From Micromonospora sp. HM5-17 (lineage in GTDB: Bacteria; Actinomycetota; Actinomycetes; Mycobacteriales; Micromonosporaceae), in contig NZ_RJWA01000006.1 in assembly GCF_003762835.1 (NCBI RefSeq), positions 361,254 through 425,253 of the forward strand: a stretch of 64,000 nucleotides of DNA, read 5' to 3'. Both the position numbers and the translations under genes were made by a program. Shown here in pieces: positions 7,737-17,059 of this stretch. The notes beneath the pieces are model-generated. The model made no database searches. It saw only the letters and a list, made by a program, of their open reading frames with translations, and was not told where the DNA came from. Within the stretch, counting starts at the first letter, position 1; each line of letters opens with the position of its first letter.

Positions 7737-9587
7737 GTGCGGAGCGACACGGCCTCGGCGCGTACCGTGCTGGCCGGTGCCGTCACCGGTCAGGCCCGGT
7801 ACGTCGCCCTCAGCGCAGTGCTCAGCGTCGGCCACCAGGCCGGCGAGGCACTGGTGCCGGTCCTGATCGGGGTCGTCATCGACCGGGCCGTCGGGACGGG
7901 CGGGCTCCTCGACCTGGTCCTCTGGATCGGCGTGCTCGCCCTGACGTTCGCGGCCCTCTCCACGAGCTTCCGGTTCGGTGCCCGCACCGCGGAACGGGCC
8001 GTCGCGCAGGCCGCGCACCGGCTCCGGGTCGCGATCACCCGGCGGGTGCTGGATCACCGGGGCGGGCTGACCGCCACACACCTGCCCGGCACGCTGGCGT
8101 CGATCGCCACCAGTGACGCGGAGCGGGTCGGCATGGTCAACCTGGCTCTCGCCACCGGCATCGGCGGCCTGGCCGGGCTGGTCGTCGGCAGCGTGGCGCT
8201 GATGGTCGTCTCCGTCCCGCTGGGCCTCCTGGTGCTGGTCGGCGCGCCGCTGCTGCTGTGGCTCGCGCGGCTGCTCGCCCGGCCGCTGGAACGGCGCAGC
8301 CACGCCGAACAGGAGCACGCCGCGTACGCCTCCGGACTGGCCGCCGACCTGGTCGCCGGGCTGCGGGTGCTCAAGGGACTGGGCGCCGCCCCGGCGGCGG
8401 CCCGGCGGTACCGCCGGGCCAGCCGGGACTCCCTCGCCGCCACCGTCCGGGCCGCCCGGGCCCGCGCCTGGCACGACGGCATCCTGCTCACCGTCACCGG
8501 GCTCTTCGTCGCGGCGGTCGGCCTGGTCGGCGGTCGGCTCGCGACGCAGGGCGCGATCACCGTCGGGCAACTCGTCGCCGCCGTCGGTCTGGCCCTCTTC
8601 CTCCTCGGCCCGCTCTCCCTCGTGAGCTGGGTCAACGGCGAGTTCGCCCAGGGGCGGGCCTCCGCCGCCCGGATCGCCGCCGTGCTCGGCGCCCCACCCG
8701 GCACGCCGGACGGCACCGCGGCGCCGGCGGAGCCGGTACGCGGCCGGATCGACCTGCGCGACGTCTACTCCGGCACCCTGCGCGGCATCGACCTGTGCGT
8801 CGAGCCGGGAGCGCTTGTCGGGATCGTGGCCACCGACCCGGCCGTCGCCGACGACCTGCTCCGCTGCCTGTCGCGGGAGACCGATCCGGAGCGGGGCAGC
8901 GTCGAACTGGACGGCGTACCGCTGCGTACGCTGGACCCGGCGGAGCTGCGCCGCGTGCTCCTCGTCGCGCCACACCAGGCGGACCTGTTCGAGGGGACCC
9001 TGCTCGACAACGTGGCCGCGCCGGTCGTCGCCGTCGCCGCCCGGGCCTCCGACCCGGGGCCGCACGAGGGCTCCCCATCCGCCGGGCCGGACAGGGAGCC
9101 GCACGAGGGCTCCCCATCCGCCGGGCCGGACAGGGAGCCGCACGAGGGCGCTGCATCCGCCGGGCCGGACGGCGTGGACCCGCTCGCTGTTCCGGCCGTC
9201 CGGCAGGCCATCGCCGCCGCGGACGTGACCGAGGTGGCCCGGGCCCTGCCGGACGGCCTCCGCACCCGGCTCACCGAACGGGGCCGGTCCCTCTCCGGCG
9301 GGCAGCGGCAACGGGTGGCGCTGGCCCGGGCACTCGCCGCCGAGACGCCCGTTCTGGTGCTGCACGATCCGACCACCGCGGTCGACGCCGTCACCGAGGC
9401 CCGGATCGCCGAGGGCGTGCGGGCGCTGCGACACGGCCGGACGACCCTGCTGGTCACCACGAGTCCAGCCCTGCTCGCCGGCACCGACCGGGTGGTCCTC
9501 CTCGACGGCGGGGCGGTCCGCACCGAGGGGCGCCATTCCGACCTGGTCCGGGAGGAGCCCCGCTACCGGGCGGCGGTGCTGGGGTGA
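7737..9587 (+). CDS. ABC exporter-fold transporter subunit with degenerate nucleotide site
   Basis: 616 residues: a six-helix transmembrane domain (about 1-310) fused to a nucleotide-binding domain (about 335-616). The signature LSGGQRQR is perfect (about residue 518). The Walker A loop is replaced by VGIVATDPAVADDL with no GKS/T, Walker B reads VLVLHDPTT where DEPTS is usual, and the H-loop His is absent (VTTSPAL). The subunit therefore cannot build a normal ATP site alone, but can offer its signature to the partner encoded next. An in-frame repeat lies between the Q-loop and signature. The GTG start has a GGGGGGAGG site and an iron box just upstream. Probable role: siderophore export, or IrtAB-like import, as a heterodimer. 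Confidence 0.85.
   Translation: MRSDTASARTVLAGAVTGQARYVALSAVLSVGHQAGEALVPVLIGVVIDRAVGTGGLLDLVLWIGVLALTFAALSTSFRFGARTAERAVAQAAHRLRVAITRRVLDHRGGLTATHLPGTLASIATSDAERVGMVNLALATGIGGLAGLVVGSVALMVVSVPLGLLVLVGAPLLLWLARLLARPLERRSHAEQEHAAYASGLAADLVAGLRVLKGLGAAPAAARRYRRASRDSLAATVRAARARAWHDGILLTVTGLFVAAVGLVGGRLATQGAITVGQLVAAVGLALFLLGPLSLVSWVNGEFAQGRASAARIAAVLGAPPGTPDGTAAPAEPVRGRIDLRDVYSGTLRGIDLCVEPGALVGIVATDPAVADDLLRCLSRETDPERGSVELDGVPLRTLDPAELRRVLLVAPHQADLFEGTLLDNVAAPVVAVAARASDPGPHEGSPSAGPDREPHEGSPSAGPDREPHEGAASAGPDGVDPLAVPAVRQAIAAADVTEVARALPDGLRTRLTERGRSLSGGQRQRVALARALAAETPVLVLHDPTTAVDAVTEARIAEGVRALRHGRTTLLVTTSPALLAGTDRVVLLDGGAVRTEGRHSDLVREEPRYRAAVLG
9060..9170 (+). repeat. 39-bp tandem repeat, 2.85 copies, inside an ABC transporter gene
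   Basis: Units start at 9060, 9099 and 9138. The first two are identical and the third diverges after about 11 bases before matching again. The period is a multiple of three, so it encodes three tandem copies of a 13-residue unit (PHEGSPSAGPDRE) in a surface segment of the nucleotide-binding domain. It looks like replication slippage tolerated in a loop. Confidence 0.9.
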
Positions 9588-11482
9588 CCCACGGAGACGA
9601 GAGGGCGCTGCTGCCCACGGCGACCGGTGCGGAGGCCCGGGCCGCGCTGCGCGAGCTGCTCCGGCCGCGCCGCCTCCTGGCACTGGGTGCCTTCGGGCTG
9701 CTCAGCGCCGCCACGGCGGTCGGCCTGCTCACCGCGCCGGTCCTCGGCGGCATCGTGGACCTCGCCGTCGCCGGCCGGCCGCCGGACGCGGTCACCGCCC
9801 CCGCGCTGCTGCTCGTCACCATCGCGGTGGTGCAGGGGGTCTGCCTGGCCGCCGGGCAGACGCTCGTCGCCCGGCTCGGTGAGGAGATGCTGGCCGACCT
9901 GCGCGAACGATTCGTCGACCGGGTGCTGGCGCTGCCGCTCGCCGTCGTGGAGCGGGCCGGCTCCGGCGACCTGACCTCCCGGGTCACCGGCGACGTCACG
10001 GTCATCGCAGAGGCGGTCCGGACGGCGTTCCCGCAGCTGGCCCGCTCGGCGCTGACCATCGGCCTGACCCTGGTCGGGCTGGTGGTGCTGGACTGGCGTT
10101 TCCTGCTCGCCGCCCTGCTCGCCCTCCCGGTGCACCTGCGCACCGTCCGGTGGTACGCCGGGCGGGCCCGGTCCCTCTACGCCCGGCAGCGGGTGGCGCT
10201 CGGCGCCCAGCAGCAGCAACTGCTCGACACGATCGGCGGGGCGGCGACGGTACGCGCCTTCCGGCTCGCCGAGTCGCACCTGGACCGGGTCGCCGTACGC
10301 TCGCGGCACGCGGTCGACCTCACCCTGCGCGGCATCCGGTTGATGACCCGGTTCTACGGCCGGCTCAACGTCGCCGAATTCGTCGGCCTGTCGGCGGTCC
10401 TGGTCACCGGCTTCCTGCTGGTCCGGGCGGACGCGGTGAGCGTCGGTACGGCAGCCGCCGCCGCGCTCTACTTCCACAACCTGTTCAACCCGCTCAACGC
10501 CGCGCTCAGCCTCGTCGACGACGCGCAGTCGGCGGCGGCCAGCCTGGCCCGGTTGGTCGGCGTCAGCCGGCTCTCCGCCGCGGACCGGACCGACGACGGT
10601 GCCAGACTCGGCGCTTCGGTGTTGGCCGACGGCGGCGACGTCGCCATCCCTCCGTCATCGAGGTCGGCCGATGACGCGGCCGATCCGGCCGGAGCCGACG
10701 AGACCGCCGTGCCGGCAGCCGGACCCGTCGTCCCGGCCGACACCACCGGTATCGCCATCGAGGTCAAGGGGCTGCACCACGCCTACGCGCCCGGCCACGA
10801 GGTGCTGCGCGACGTCAGCTTCACCGTGGCGCCGGGCGAGCGGGTGGCGCTGGTCGGCGCGAGTGGCGCGGGCAAGACCACGCTGGCCCGGCTGATCGCC
10901 GGCATCGACCGGCCGAGCAGTGGCGTGATCCGGCTCGGCGGGGTGCCGGTCGACGAACTTGGCGGGCAGGTGACCGGCCGCATCGTGGCGCTGGTGAGCC
11001 AGGACGGGCACGTCTTCGCCGGCCCGCTCGCCGACGACCTGCGGCTCGCCCGTCCCGACGCGACGGACGAGGCGCTGCGCACCGCGCTCGACCGGGTCGG
11101 TGCCCTGGGCTGGGCCACGGCCCTCCCGGACGGACTCGCCACCGTCGTCGGCGAGGGGGGCCACCGGCTCACCGCGGCCCAGGAGCAGCAGCTCGCGCTG
11201 GCCCGGCTCGTGCTGGCCGCGCCCCCGGTGGTGATCCTGGACGAGGCCACCGCCGAGGCGGGCAGCGCCGGCGCCCGTCTCCTGGAGTCCGCCGCCGACC
11301 GGACCCTGGCGGGACGTACCGCCCTCGTGATCGCCCACCGACTCAGCCAGGCCGCTACGGCCGACCGGGTCATCGTGCTCGACGCCGGCCGCGTGGTCGA
11401 GACCGGCACCCACGACGGCCTCGTCGCCGCGGGCGGCCGGTACGCGTCGCTCTGGTCCGCCTGGTCTGGCGCCCGCGGGTAG
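9584..11482 (+). CDS. ABC exporter-fold transporter subunit, catalytic partner
   Basis: 632 residues from a GTG at 9584 that overlaps the upstream stop (GTGA), implying translational coupling. It has a transmembrane domain (about 1-320), an Ala/Asp-rich linker, then a nucleotide-binding domain. Walker A (GASGAGKTT, about residue 425), Walker B with catalytic Glu (VVILDEAT, about 548) and the H-loop (VIAHRLS) are intact. The signature is degenerate (LTAAQEQQ instead of LSGGQRQR). This complements the first subunit: the pair can form one complete ATP site from this Walker set and the partner's signature, and one dead site. Siderophore transport is inferred from the iron box and neighbours. Confidence 0.87.
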   Translation: MTHGDERALLPTATGAEARAALRELLRPRRLLALGAFGLLSAATAVGLLTAPVLGGIVDLAVAGRPPDAVTAPALLLVTIAVVQGVCLAAGQTLVARLGEEMLADLRERFVDRVLALPLAVVERAGSGDLTSRVTGDVTVIAEAVRTAFPQLARSALTIGLTLVGLVVLDWRFLLAALLALPVHLRTVRWYAGRARSLYARQRVALGAQQQQLLDTIGGAATVRAFRLAESHLDRVAVRSRHAVDLTLRGIRLMTRFYGRLNVAEFVGLSAVLVTGFLLVRADAVSVGTAAAAALYFHNLFNPLNAALSLVDDAQSAAASLARLVGVSRLSAADRTDDGARLGASVLADGGDVAIPPSSRSADDAADPAGADETAVPAAGPVVPADTTGIAIEVKGLHHAYAPGHEVLRDVSFTVAPGERVALVGASGAGKTTLARLIAGIDRPSSGVIRLGGVPVDELGGQVTGRIVALVSQDGHVFAGPLADDLRLARPDATDEALRTALDRVGALGWATALPDGLATVVGEGGHRLTAAQEQQLALARLVLAAPPVVILDEATAEAGSAGARLLESAADRTLAGRTALVIAHRLSQAATADRVIVLDAGRVVETGTHDGLVAAGGRYASLWSAWSGARG

Positions 11483-11495
11483 GCGCGGCCACCGA

Positions 11496-12372
11496 TCATC
11501 GCCGCCGCCCTCGGCGACCGCGACGTCGCGGTGCCCGGCTACGGCGTCGGCTGCGCTGCCCCGCCCGGGCCGCGGCCATCCGCTCGCGGAGGCTACGCGG
11601 CCGCGGGTCGGTCCAGTTCGCCTCGACGTACGCCAGGCAGGCGTCCCGGGCCAGGCACGGCCGGTGCCGACGGCCGGTCCGGAGTGACCGGTGCCGCCGG
11701 CGCGCCGGGCGTGGCGGGCGTCGCGGGTGCGGACAACGACGCGCCGGGCAGTGGCAGCGCGGAGAGCGACAGCGCGGAGAGCGGCACGTCGGGCGCGGCC
11801 AGGGCCGCACGGAGGAGTGGACGAACCCACCGGCCAGCCGGCGGGCGGTCGCCGAATCGATGTCGCCGGCGGGTGGCGGGGCCGGCTCCCCGGTCGGGTC
11901 GTTCAGCAGCAGCCGGGGCAGCTCCGGGGCCGCCGGCAGTCGCGCGGCGAGCGTGGCCGTGGTGACCAGGCAGACGGGCTGGGCGTCGGCGAGCAGGTAG
12001 CGGATCCGCTCGGCCGGGTGGTCGGGATCCAGCGGCAGGTACGCGCCGCCGGCCTTGAGCACCACCACCTCGGCGATGATCATCTCCACCGACCGGGGCA
12101 GGCAGAGCGCGACGACCTTCTCCGGCCCGCCCCCGGGCCAGCAGCCCGTGCGCCAGCCGGTTGGCCCGGGCGTTCACCTCGGCGTACGTCAGCTCGGTCT
12201 CCCCGAAGACCAGCGCCACCGTCTCCGGGGACCGCCGGACGCCGGCCTCGAAGAACGCCGGCCAGGCCGCCGGCGGGCCCGGCGCCACGGTCTCGTTCCA
12301 TTCCACGAGGATCCGGTGCCGTTTCACTGTGCTCGGTCCGTCGTCGGCCGGATCCAGACCGGTTGTGGGCAC
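11496..12372 (-). pseudogene. Remnant of an NRPS adenylation domain (frameshifted, truncated)
   Basis: From a GTG at 12372 the frame reads STVKRHRILVEWNETVAP, then ETVALVFGETELTYAEVNARANRL (broken here: core A1 is LTYAEVN), as in the start of an NRPS adenylation domain. Near 12125-12140, in a GGGGGCGGG run, the match jumps by one base to another frame: GPEKVVALCLPRSVEMII, then core A2 LKAGGAYLPLDP and HPAERIRYLLADAQP. Similarity ends about 11880, before core A3, and the rest is Pro/Ala/Arg-rich filler. Only about 170 of about 500 domain residues survive, with no condensation or carrier domain. It sits between iron-regulated transport genes, so it was probably part of a siderophore synthetase. 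Confidence 0.8.
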
Positions 12373-12430
12373 GACGAGGTACCGCCTCTCGCAGCGGGTG
12401 GAGGGTGGGGAGGAGGGAGTGGTTGACCGG

Positions 12431-12455
12431 CCGGCGGGCCGGGGCGGCCCGCCGG
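12431..12455 (-). terminator. Hairpin downstream of the siderophore-binding protein gene
   Basis: A perfect 10-bp stem (CCGGCGGGCC with its complement) and a 5-base loop begin 16 bases past the stop of the leftward gene ending at 12472. No T-run is visible, as is usual in actinomycetes. Confidence 0.6.
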
Positions 12456-12471
12456 TCCGCCGGCCGGTGGC

Positions 12472-13488
12472 TCAGGCGCCGCCCAGCAGGGGCAGGATCT
12501 GGTCCAGGGCGTACGGGATGCTCAGCACGGTGCTGAAGGAGAGCGCGGCGCCGATCGGCGGGTTCTCGTACGGCAGGAAGAGCGCCCCGTTCCGCTTCGC
12601 CACCTCCAGGGTGGCGTAGACCCGGTCGGCCCGGACCCGGGGCTCGGCGGAGGCGTCCGAGGTGAGGAAGAAGACGCGGTCGACGTCGATGAGGTCGAGC
12701 CGCTCGGAGCCGATCTCGGCGGCGTACTCGTCGCCGACCGCGTCGACGATCTGCTGCGGCACGGTGAAGCCGAGCTGGGTCAGGAAGACGACCTTCGGGT
12801 CGCTCGGCGCGAAGACGGCGTACTTGCCGGCCTCGTACGGGTCGACCACCGCAACGGTCTTCCCGGCGAACTCCGGGTGTTCCTGGCGGGCCTTGGCGAA
12901 CCGGGCGTCGACCTCGGCGATCAGCTGCTCGGCCCGGTCCGGCTTGCCGAGCGCCCGACCCGCCTGCCGGGTCATCTCCTGCCAGGGGGCGGCGTAGTCG
13001 GGGTAGCCCTTCGGCTGGGCCACGGTCGGGGCCAGCTGTGAGAGCTTCTGGTACTGCTCCTGGGTCATCCCCGAGTAGAGACCGATGATGAGATCCGGCT
13101 TCAGCGCGGCGACCTTCTCCAGGTTGTAGTCGTCGCGCTCGCCGACGACCTCGGGCGGGGTGCCGCCCCACAGCGGCTGTGCCCACGGCCACTTCCCGTA
13201 CGGCCGTTCCCCGAACCAGTCCACGGCGCCGACCGGCACCGTCCCGAGGGCGAGCACCGGGTCCTGGTCGCTGAGCCCGAGCGTCACGACCCTGGTCGGC
13301 GGGCGGGGAATCTCGGTGGTGCCGTACTTGTGCTCGACCCGTACCGGGAAGGCGCCGGAGCCGGTCGCGGGCGCCGGGTCGGCGTCGTCGGAGTCGCCGC
13401 CGCAGCCGGCCAGGCCGAGGGCGAGGACGAGCAGGGCGGCGGCGAGCCGGGGACGACGGCGGGTGGTGCGAAGTGATGAGCTGGACAT
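12472..13488 (-). CDS. Iron-siderophore ABC transporter substrate-binding lipoprotein
   Basis: 338 residues with a basic N-terminus, hydrophobic core and lipobox LGLAGC (Cys29), so lipid-anchored on the outer face of the membrane. The mature part is a class III (FepB/FhuD-like) binding protein: EIPRPPTRVVTLGLSDQDPV near the start, LKPDLIIGLYSG, KTVAVVDPYEAGKYAVF and a C-terminal helix with no ATPase features. It should capture ferric siderophore and deliver it to the FecCD permeases encoded divergently. The ATG at 13488 has a GAGGAG site. Iron boxes at 13744 and 13811 lie in the shared divergent region. The specific siderophore cannot be read from sequence. Confidence 0.88.
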   Translation of the reverse strand: MSSSSLRTTRRRPRLAAALLVLALGLAGCGGDSDDADPAPATGSGAFPVRVEHKYGTTEIPRPPTRVVTLGLSDQDPVLALGTVPVGAVDWFGERPYGKWPWAQPLWGGTPPEVVGERDDYNLEKVAALKPDLIIGLYSGMTQEQYQKLSQLAPTVAQPKGYPDYAAPWQEMTRQAGRALGKPDRAEQLIAEVDARFAKARQEHPEFAGKTVAVVDPYEAGKYAVFAPSDPKVVFLTQLGFTVPQQIVDAVGDEYAAEIGSERLDLIDVDRVFFLTSDASAEPRVRADRVYATLEVAKRNGALFLPYENPPIGAALSFSTVLSIPYALDQILPLLGGA

Positions 13489-13743
13489 GGGCTCCTCGTC
13501 GGATCGTCGGCCGACGTTCTCGGGCGGCCGCTGGGCGGGGCAGCGGGACGGTGCCCGGGACCGGCCGTCGGCGCGGCGCGGACCAGGCCCGGCCGCGGTG
13601 CCGGACGGCAGGCGTCAGGACGGTCGGATGCCGTCGGCGCGGCGGAAACGTGTGCGGTACACCGACGTCGGGTGTGACGCCGGCCGGCCGGGCCGGCACG
13701 GAGTCCCGGCCCGCGACGGGCGGTGGCGCCCGCTGCGGCCGAT

Positions 13744-13767
13744 AGTAAGGTAATCCTTACCTAACCT
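13744..13767. promoter_or_regulatory. DtxR/IdeR-type iron box 1
   Basis: AGTAAGGTAATCCTTACCT is an interrupted palindrome matching the TTAGGTTAGsCTAACCTAA operator pattern, and the following AACCT extends a second overlapping half-site. Position about 255 bases from the binding-protein start and 100 from the permease start allows control of both directions. Confidence 0.7.
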
Positions 13768-13810
13768 CAACCGGTCCGGAACCGCCGGTCCGGGAGCCGC
13801 CGGGGCGGCA

Positions 13811-13833
13811 AAGTAAGGTATACCTAGCCTAAG
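13811..13833. promoter_or_regulatory. DtxR/IdeR-type iron box 2
   Basis: TAAGGTATACCTAGCCTAA (13814-13832) fits the actinobacterial iron-box consensus and stands out as AT-rich sequence in a GC-rich region. It lies 35 bases upstream of the first FecCD permease start. Confidence 0.7.
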
Positions 13834-13867
13834 AAGATCTCCCCCAGCCAGTCCCTTCCCGACGATC

Positions 13868-14944
13868 GTGAGGCCCCGCGTGACAACCGACCAGGCAACC
13901 CCGGCGGTCGCCGGCCTGTCCCGGCCCGGCCGACCACCCGGTGCGCGCCGGGGTCCGCTCGGTCCCCTCCTGCTCGCCACGGCCCTCCTGATCGTCCTGG
14001 CGCTCTGCTCGATCGCCGTCGGCAGCCGGCAGATCCCGCTCGACGAGGTCGTCATGGCCCTGGTCGACCGGTCCGCGGCCGACCCGCAGATCGCGGCGAT
14101 CATCTGGGGGGTACGGCTGCCCCGTACCCTGCTCGGCCTCCTCATCGGGGCGGCGCTCGGGCTCTCCGGCGCGCTCATGCAGGGGTTGACCCGCAACCCC
14201 CTCGCGGACCCGGGCCTGCTCGGGGTCAGCGCCGGGGGTGCGCTCGGCGTCGTCGTCGCCGTCGGCGGCTTCGGCATCGGCGCCCTGTACGGCTACATCT
14301 GGTTCGCCTTCGCCGGCGCGCTGCTCGCCAGCGTCGTGGTGTACCTGCTCGGCAGTCTCGGTCGGGGCGGCTCCACCCCGGTCAAGGTCGCCCTGGCCGG
14401 CGTGGCGGTCACCTTCCTGCTCAACTCGCTGACGAACGTCGTCGTGCTGCGGGATCCCCAGGCACTCAACCGCTACCGGTTCTGGGCCGCCGGTTCGCTC
14501 GCCGGTCCGGACGGCGCCACCATCCTGGCGGTCCTCCCGTTCCTGGCCGTCGGCGTCGTCCTGGCGCTCGCCACCGCCCCCGCCCTGAACAGCCTCGCCC
14601 TCGGCGACGACGTCGCCACCGCGCTCGGTCGCCGGGTCGGTCTGGTACGGCTGCAGGGCACCCTGGCGGTCACCCTGCTCGCCGGGGCGGCGGTCGCCGT
14701 CGCGGGCCCGATCGTCTTCGTCGGGCTGGTCGTCCCGCACGTGGCCCGGCTGATCACAGGCCCGAACCACCGGTGGTTGCTGCCCTTCACCATGGTGCTC
14801 GCCCCCGCCCTGCTGCTCCTGGCCGACGTGGTCGGTCGGATCGTCGCCCGGCCGAGCGAGGTCGGCGTCGGCATCGTCGCCGCGTTCCTCGGCGGCCCGT
14901 TCTTCATCGCGCTGGTACGCCGGCGCCGACTGGCGGAGCTGTGA
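13868..14944 (+). CDS. FecCD-family siderophore ABC permease, subunit 1
   Basis: Up to 358 residues from the GTG at 13868; a GTG at 13880 is also possible. It is a BtuC/FecCD permease with about ten membrane helices. Family strings include RLPRTLLGLLIGAALGLSGALMQGLTRNPLADPGLLGVSAGGA (given here as landmarks RLPRTLLG and RNPLADPGLLG), then VALAGVAV, LGDDVATALG and FVGLVVPHVARLITGP (cytoplasmic coupling region). It imports ferric siderophore with the partner permease, the ATPase and the lipoprotein encoded nearby. The upstream iron boxes imply repression in high iron. The next gene overlaps its stop. Confidence 0.9.
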   Translation: MRPRVTTDQATPAVAGLSRPGRPPGARRGPLGPLLLATALLIVLALCSIAVGSRQIPLDEVVMALVDRSAADPQIAAIIWGVRLPRTLLGLLIGAALGLSGALMQGLTRNPLADPGLLGVSAGGALGVVVAVGGFGIGALYGYIWFAFAGALLASVVVYLLGSLGRGGSTPVKVALAGVAVTFLLNSLTNVVVLRDPQALNRYRFWAAGSLAGPDGATILAVLPFLAVGVVLALATAPALNSLALGDDVATALGRRVGLVRLQGTLAVTLLAGAAVAVAGPIVFVGLVVPHVARLITGPNHRWLLPFTMVLAPALLLLADVVGRIVARPSEVGVGIVAAFLGGPFFIALVRRRRLAEL

Positions 14945-16014
14945 CCCGGATGAGTCTCCTCGAACTGTCCCGGCGCCCTGGACGGACCACGTTCCGGCTG
15001 TCCCGGCCGGCGGTCTCCGGCGTACTCCGGCCCCGGCTGCTGCTCTGCTGCGTCGGGCTCGCCGCGCTGACCGTCGTGGTCTGCTGCGTCGGCATCGCGA
15101 CCGGGGACTACCCGATCAGCCCGCTCCGGGTCGTTCCGGCGCTCGTCGGGGCCGGCGACCCCGGACAGGTCTTCATCGTGCGGGAGCTGCGGCTGCCCCG
15201 GGCGCTGGTCGCGATCCTGGCCGGCGCGGCGTTCGCCGTCTCGGGCGGCATCTTCCAGACCATCACCCGCAACCCCCTCGCCAGCCCCGACATGATCGGT
15301 ATCAACGCCGGCGCCACGACCGCGGTGGTGGCCGGGATCGTCCTCGGCGGCGGCGGACTACGTCTGCCGCCGTTGGGGCTGGCCGGCGGGCTGGCCGCCG
15401 CCGGGCTCATCTTCCTGCTCGCCTGGCGACGCGGCGCGACCGGGTACCGGATCGTCCTGGTCGGCATCGCCGTGGCCTGGATGTGCACCAGCGCCACCGA
15501 CTATCTGCTGACCCGGGCCCAGCTCGCCGAGGCGCAGAACGCCGTCGGCTGGCTGGTCGGCAACCTCAACGGCCGGGGCTGGGAGAGCGTACGTCCGTTG
15601 GGCGCGGCGGTGGCGGTCCTGCTCCCGGCGGCGATGCTGCTCGGCCGCTGGACCCGGACGCTGCACCTCGGCGACGAGGTCGCCCGGGGCCTCGGCACCC
15701 CGGTCCAGCTCGCCCGGCTCTGCCTGCTCGTCGTCGGCGTCGCGCTGGTCGCGTTCGCCACCGCGGCGACCGGGCCGGTGCTCTTCGTGGCGCTCGCCGC
15801 GCCGCAGATCGCCCAACGGCTCGCCGGGTTGTCCGCACCCCCGATTCTCGCCGCCGCGCTGACCGGGGCGCTGATGGTCTCGGCCAGTGACCTGCTGGCC
15901 CGTTGGATCATCCCGGACGTCGACCTGCCGGTCGGCGTGGTCACCGGGGCGCTCGGCGCGGCGTTCCTGCTCTGGCTCCTCGTCCGCACCAACCGCGCCG
16001 GTTCTGGAGGCTGA
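14941..16014 (+). CDS. FecCD-family siderophore ABC permease, subunit 2
   Basis: 357 residues from a GTG at 14941 that overlaps the previous stop as GTGA; an in-frame ATG at 14950 is an alternative. It is a second BtuC/FecCD-type permease: RELRLPRALVAILAGAAF, the signature RNPLASPDMIGINAGA, IVLVGIAVAWMCTS, NLNGRGWESVRPL and LHLGDEVARGLG are all present, with about nine to ten helices. It pairs with subunit 1 as the heterodimeric channel. Tandem, translationally coupled arrangement with the ATPase is typical of hydroxamate and catecholate importers. Confidence 0.9.
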   Translation: MTRMSLLELSRRPGRTTFRLSRPAVSGVLRPRLLLCCVGLAALTVVVCCVGIATGDYPISPLRVVPALVGAGDPGQVFIVRELRLPRALVAILAGAAFAVSGGIFQTITRNPLASPDMIGINAGATTAVVAGIVLGGGGLRLPPLGLAGGLAAAGLIFLLAWRRGATGYRIVLVGIAVAWMCTSATDYLLTRAQLAEAQNAVGWLVGNLNGRGWESVRPLGAAVAVLLPAAMLLGRWTRTLHLGDEVARGLGTPVQLARLCLLVVGVALVAFATAATGPVLFVALAAPQIAQRLAGLSAPPILAAALTGALMVSASDLLARWIIPDVDLPVGVVTGALGAAFLLWLLVRTNRAGSGG

Positions 16015-16015
16015 C

Positions 16016-16924
<909 letters not shown>

Positions 16925-17059
16925 GGGGCGGCGCCGGGCGTCGGGGCCCGGTCCGCCGGAAGCAGATCGGCGATGGCCGGGGACGGCGAACGGTGTTCGA
17001 CCGCCGGACGTCGCGGGCCGCGAGGCCGGGCGCACAACGAGCTGACCCGCTGGGCGCCC

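Larger units (their letters stand above)
13489..13867. other. Divergent promoter region between siderophore uptake genes
   Basis: About 380 bases without a gene. The half nearest the binding-protein gene has no recognisable signal. The half nearest the permease carries two iron-box palindromes. Confidence 0.6.

Noticed and set aside
9060..9170. CRISPR-like repeats
   Set aside because: The units are directly adjacent with no spacers and stay in frame within a coding sequence.
7632..9683. A 683-codon minus-strand frame across the first ABC transporter gene
   Set aside because: Low-complexity Gly/Arg/Asp text with no family motif; shadow of the real gene.
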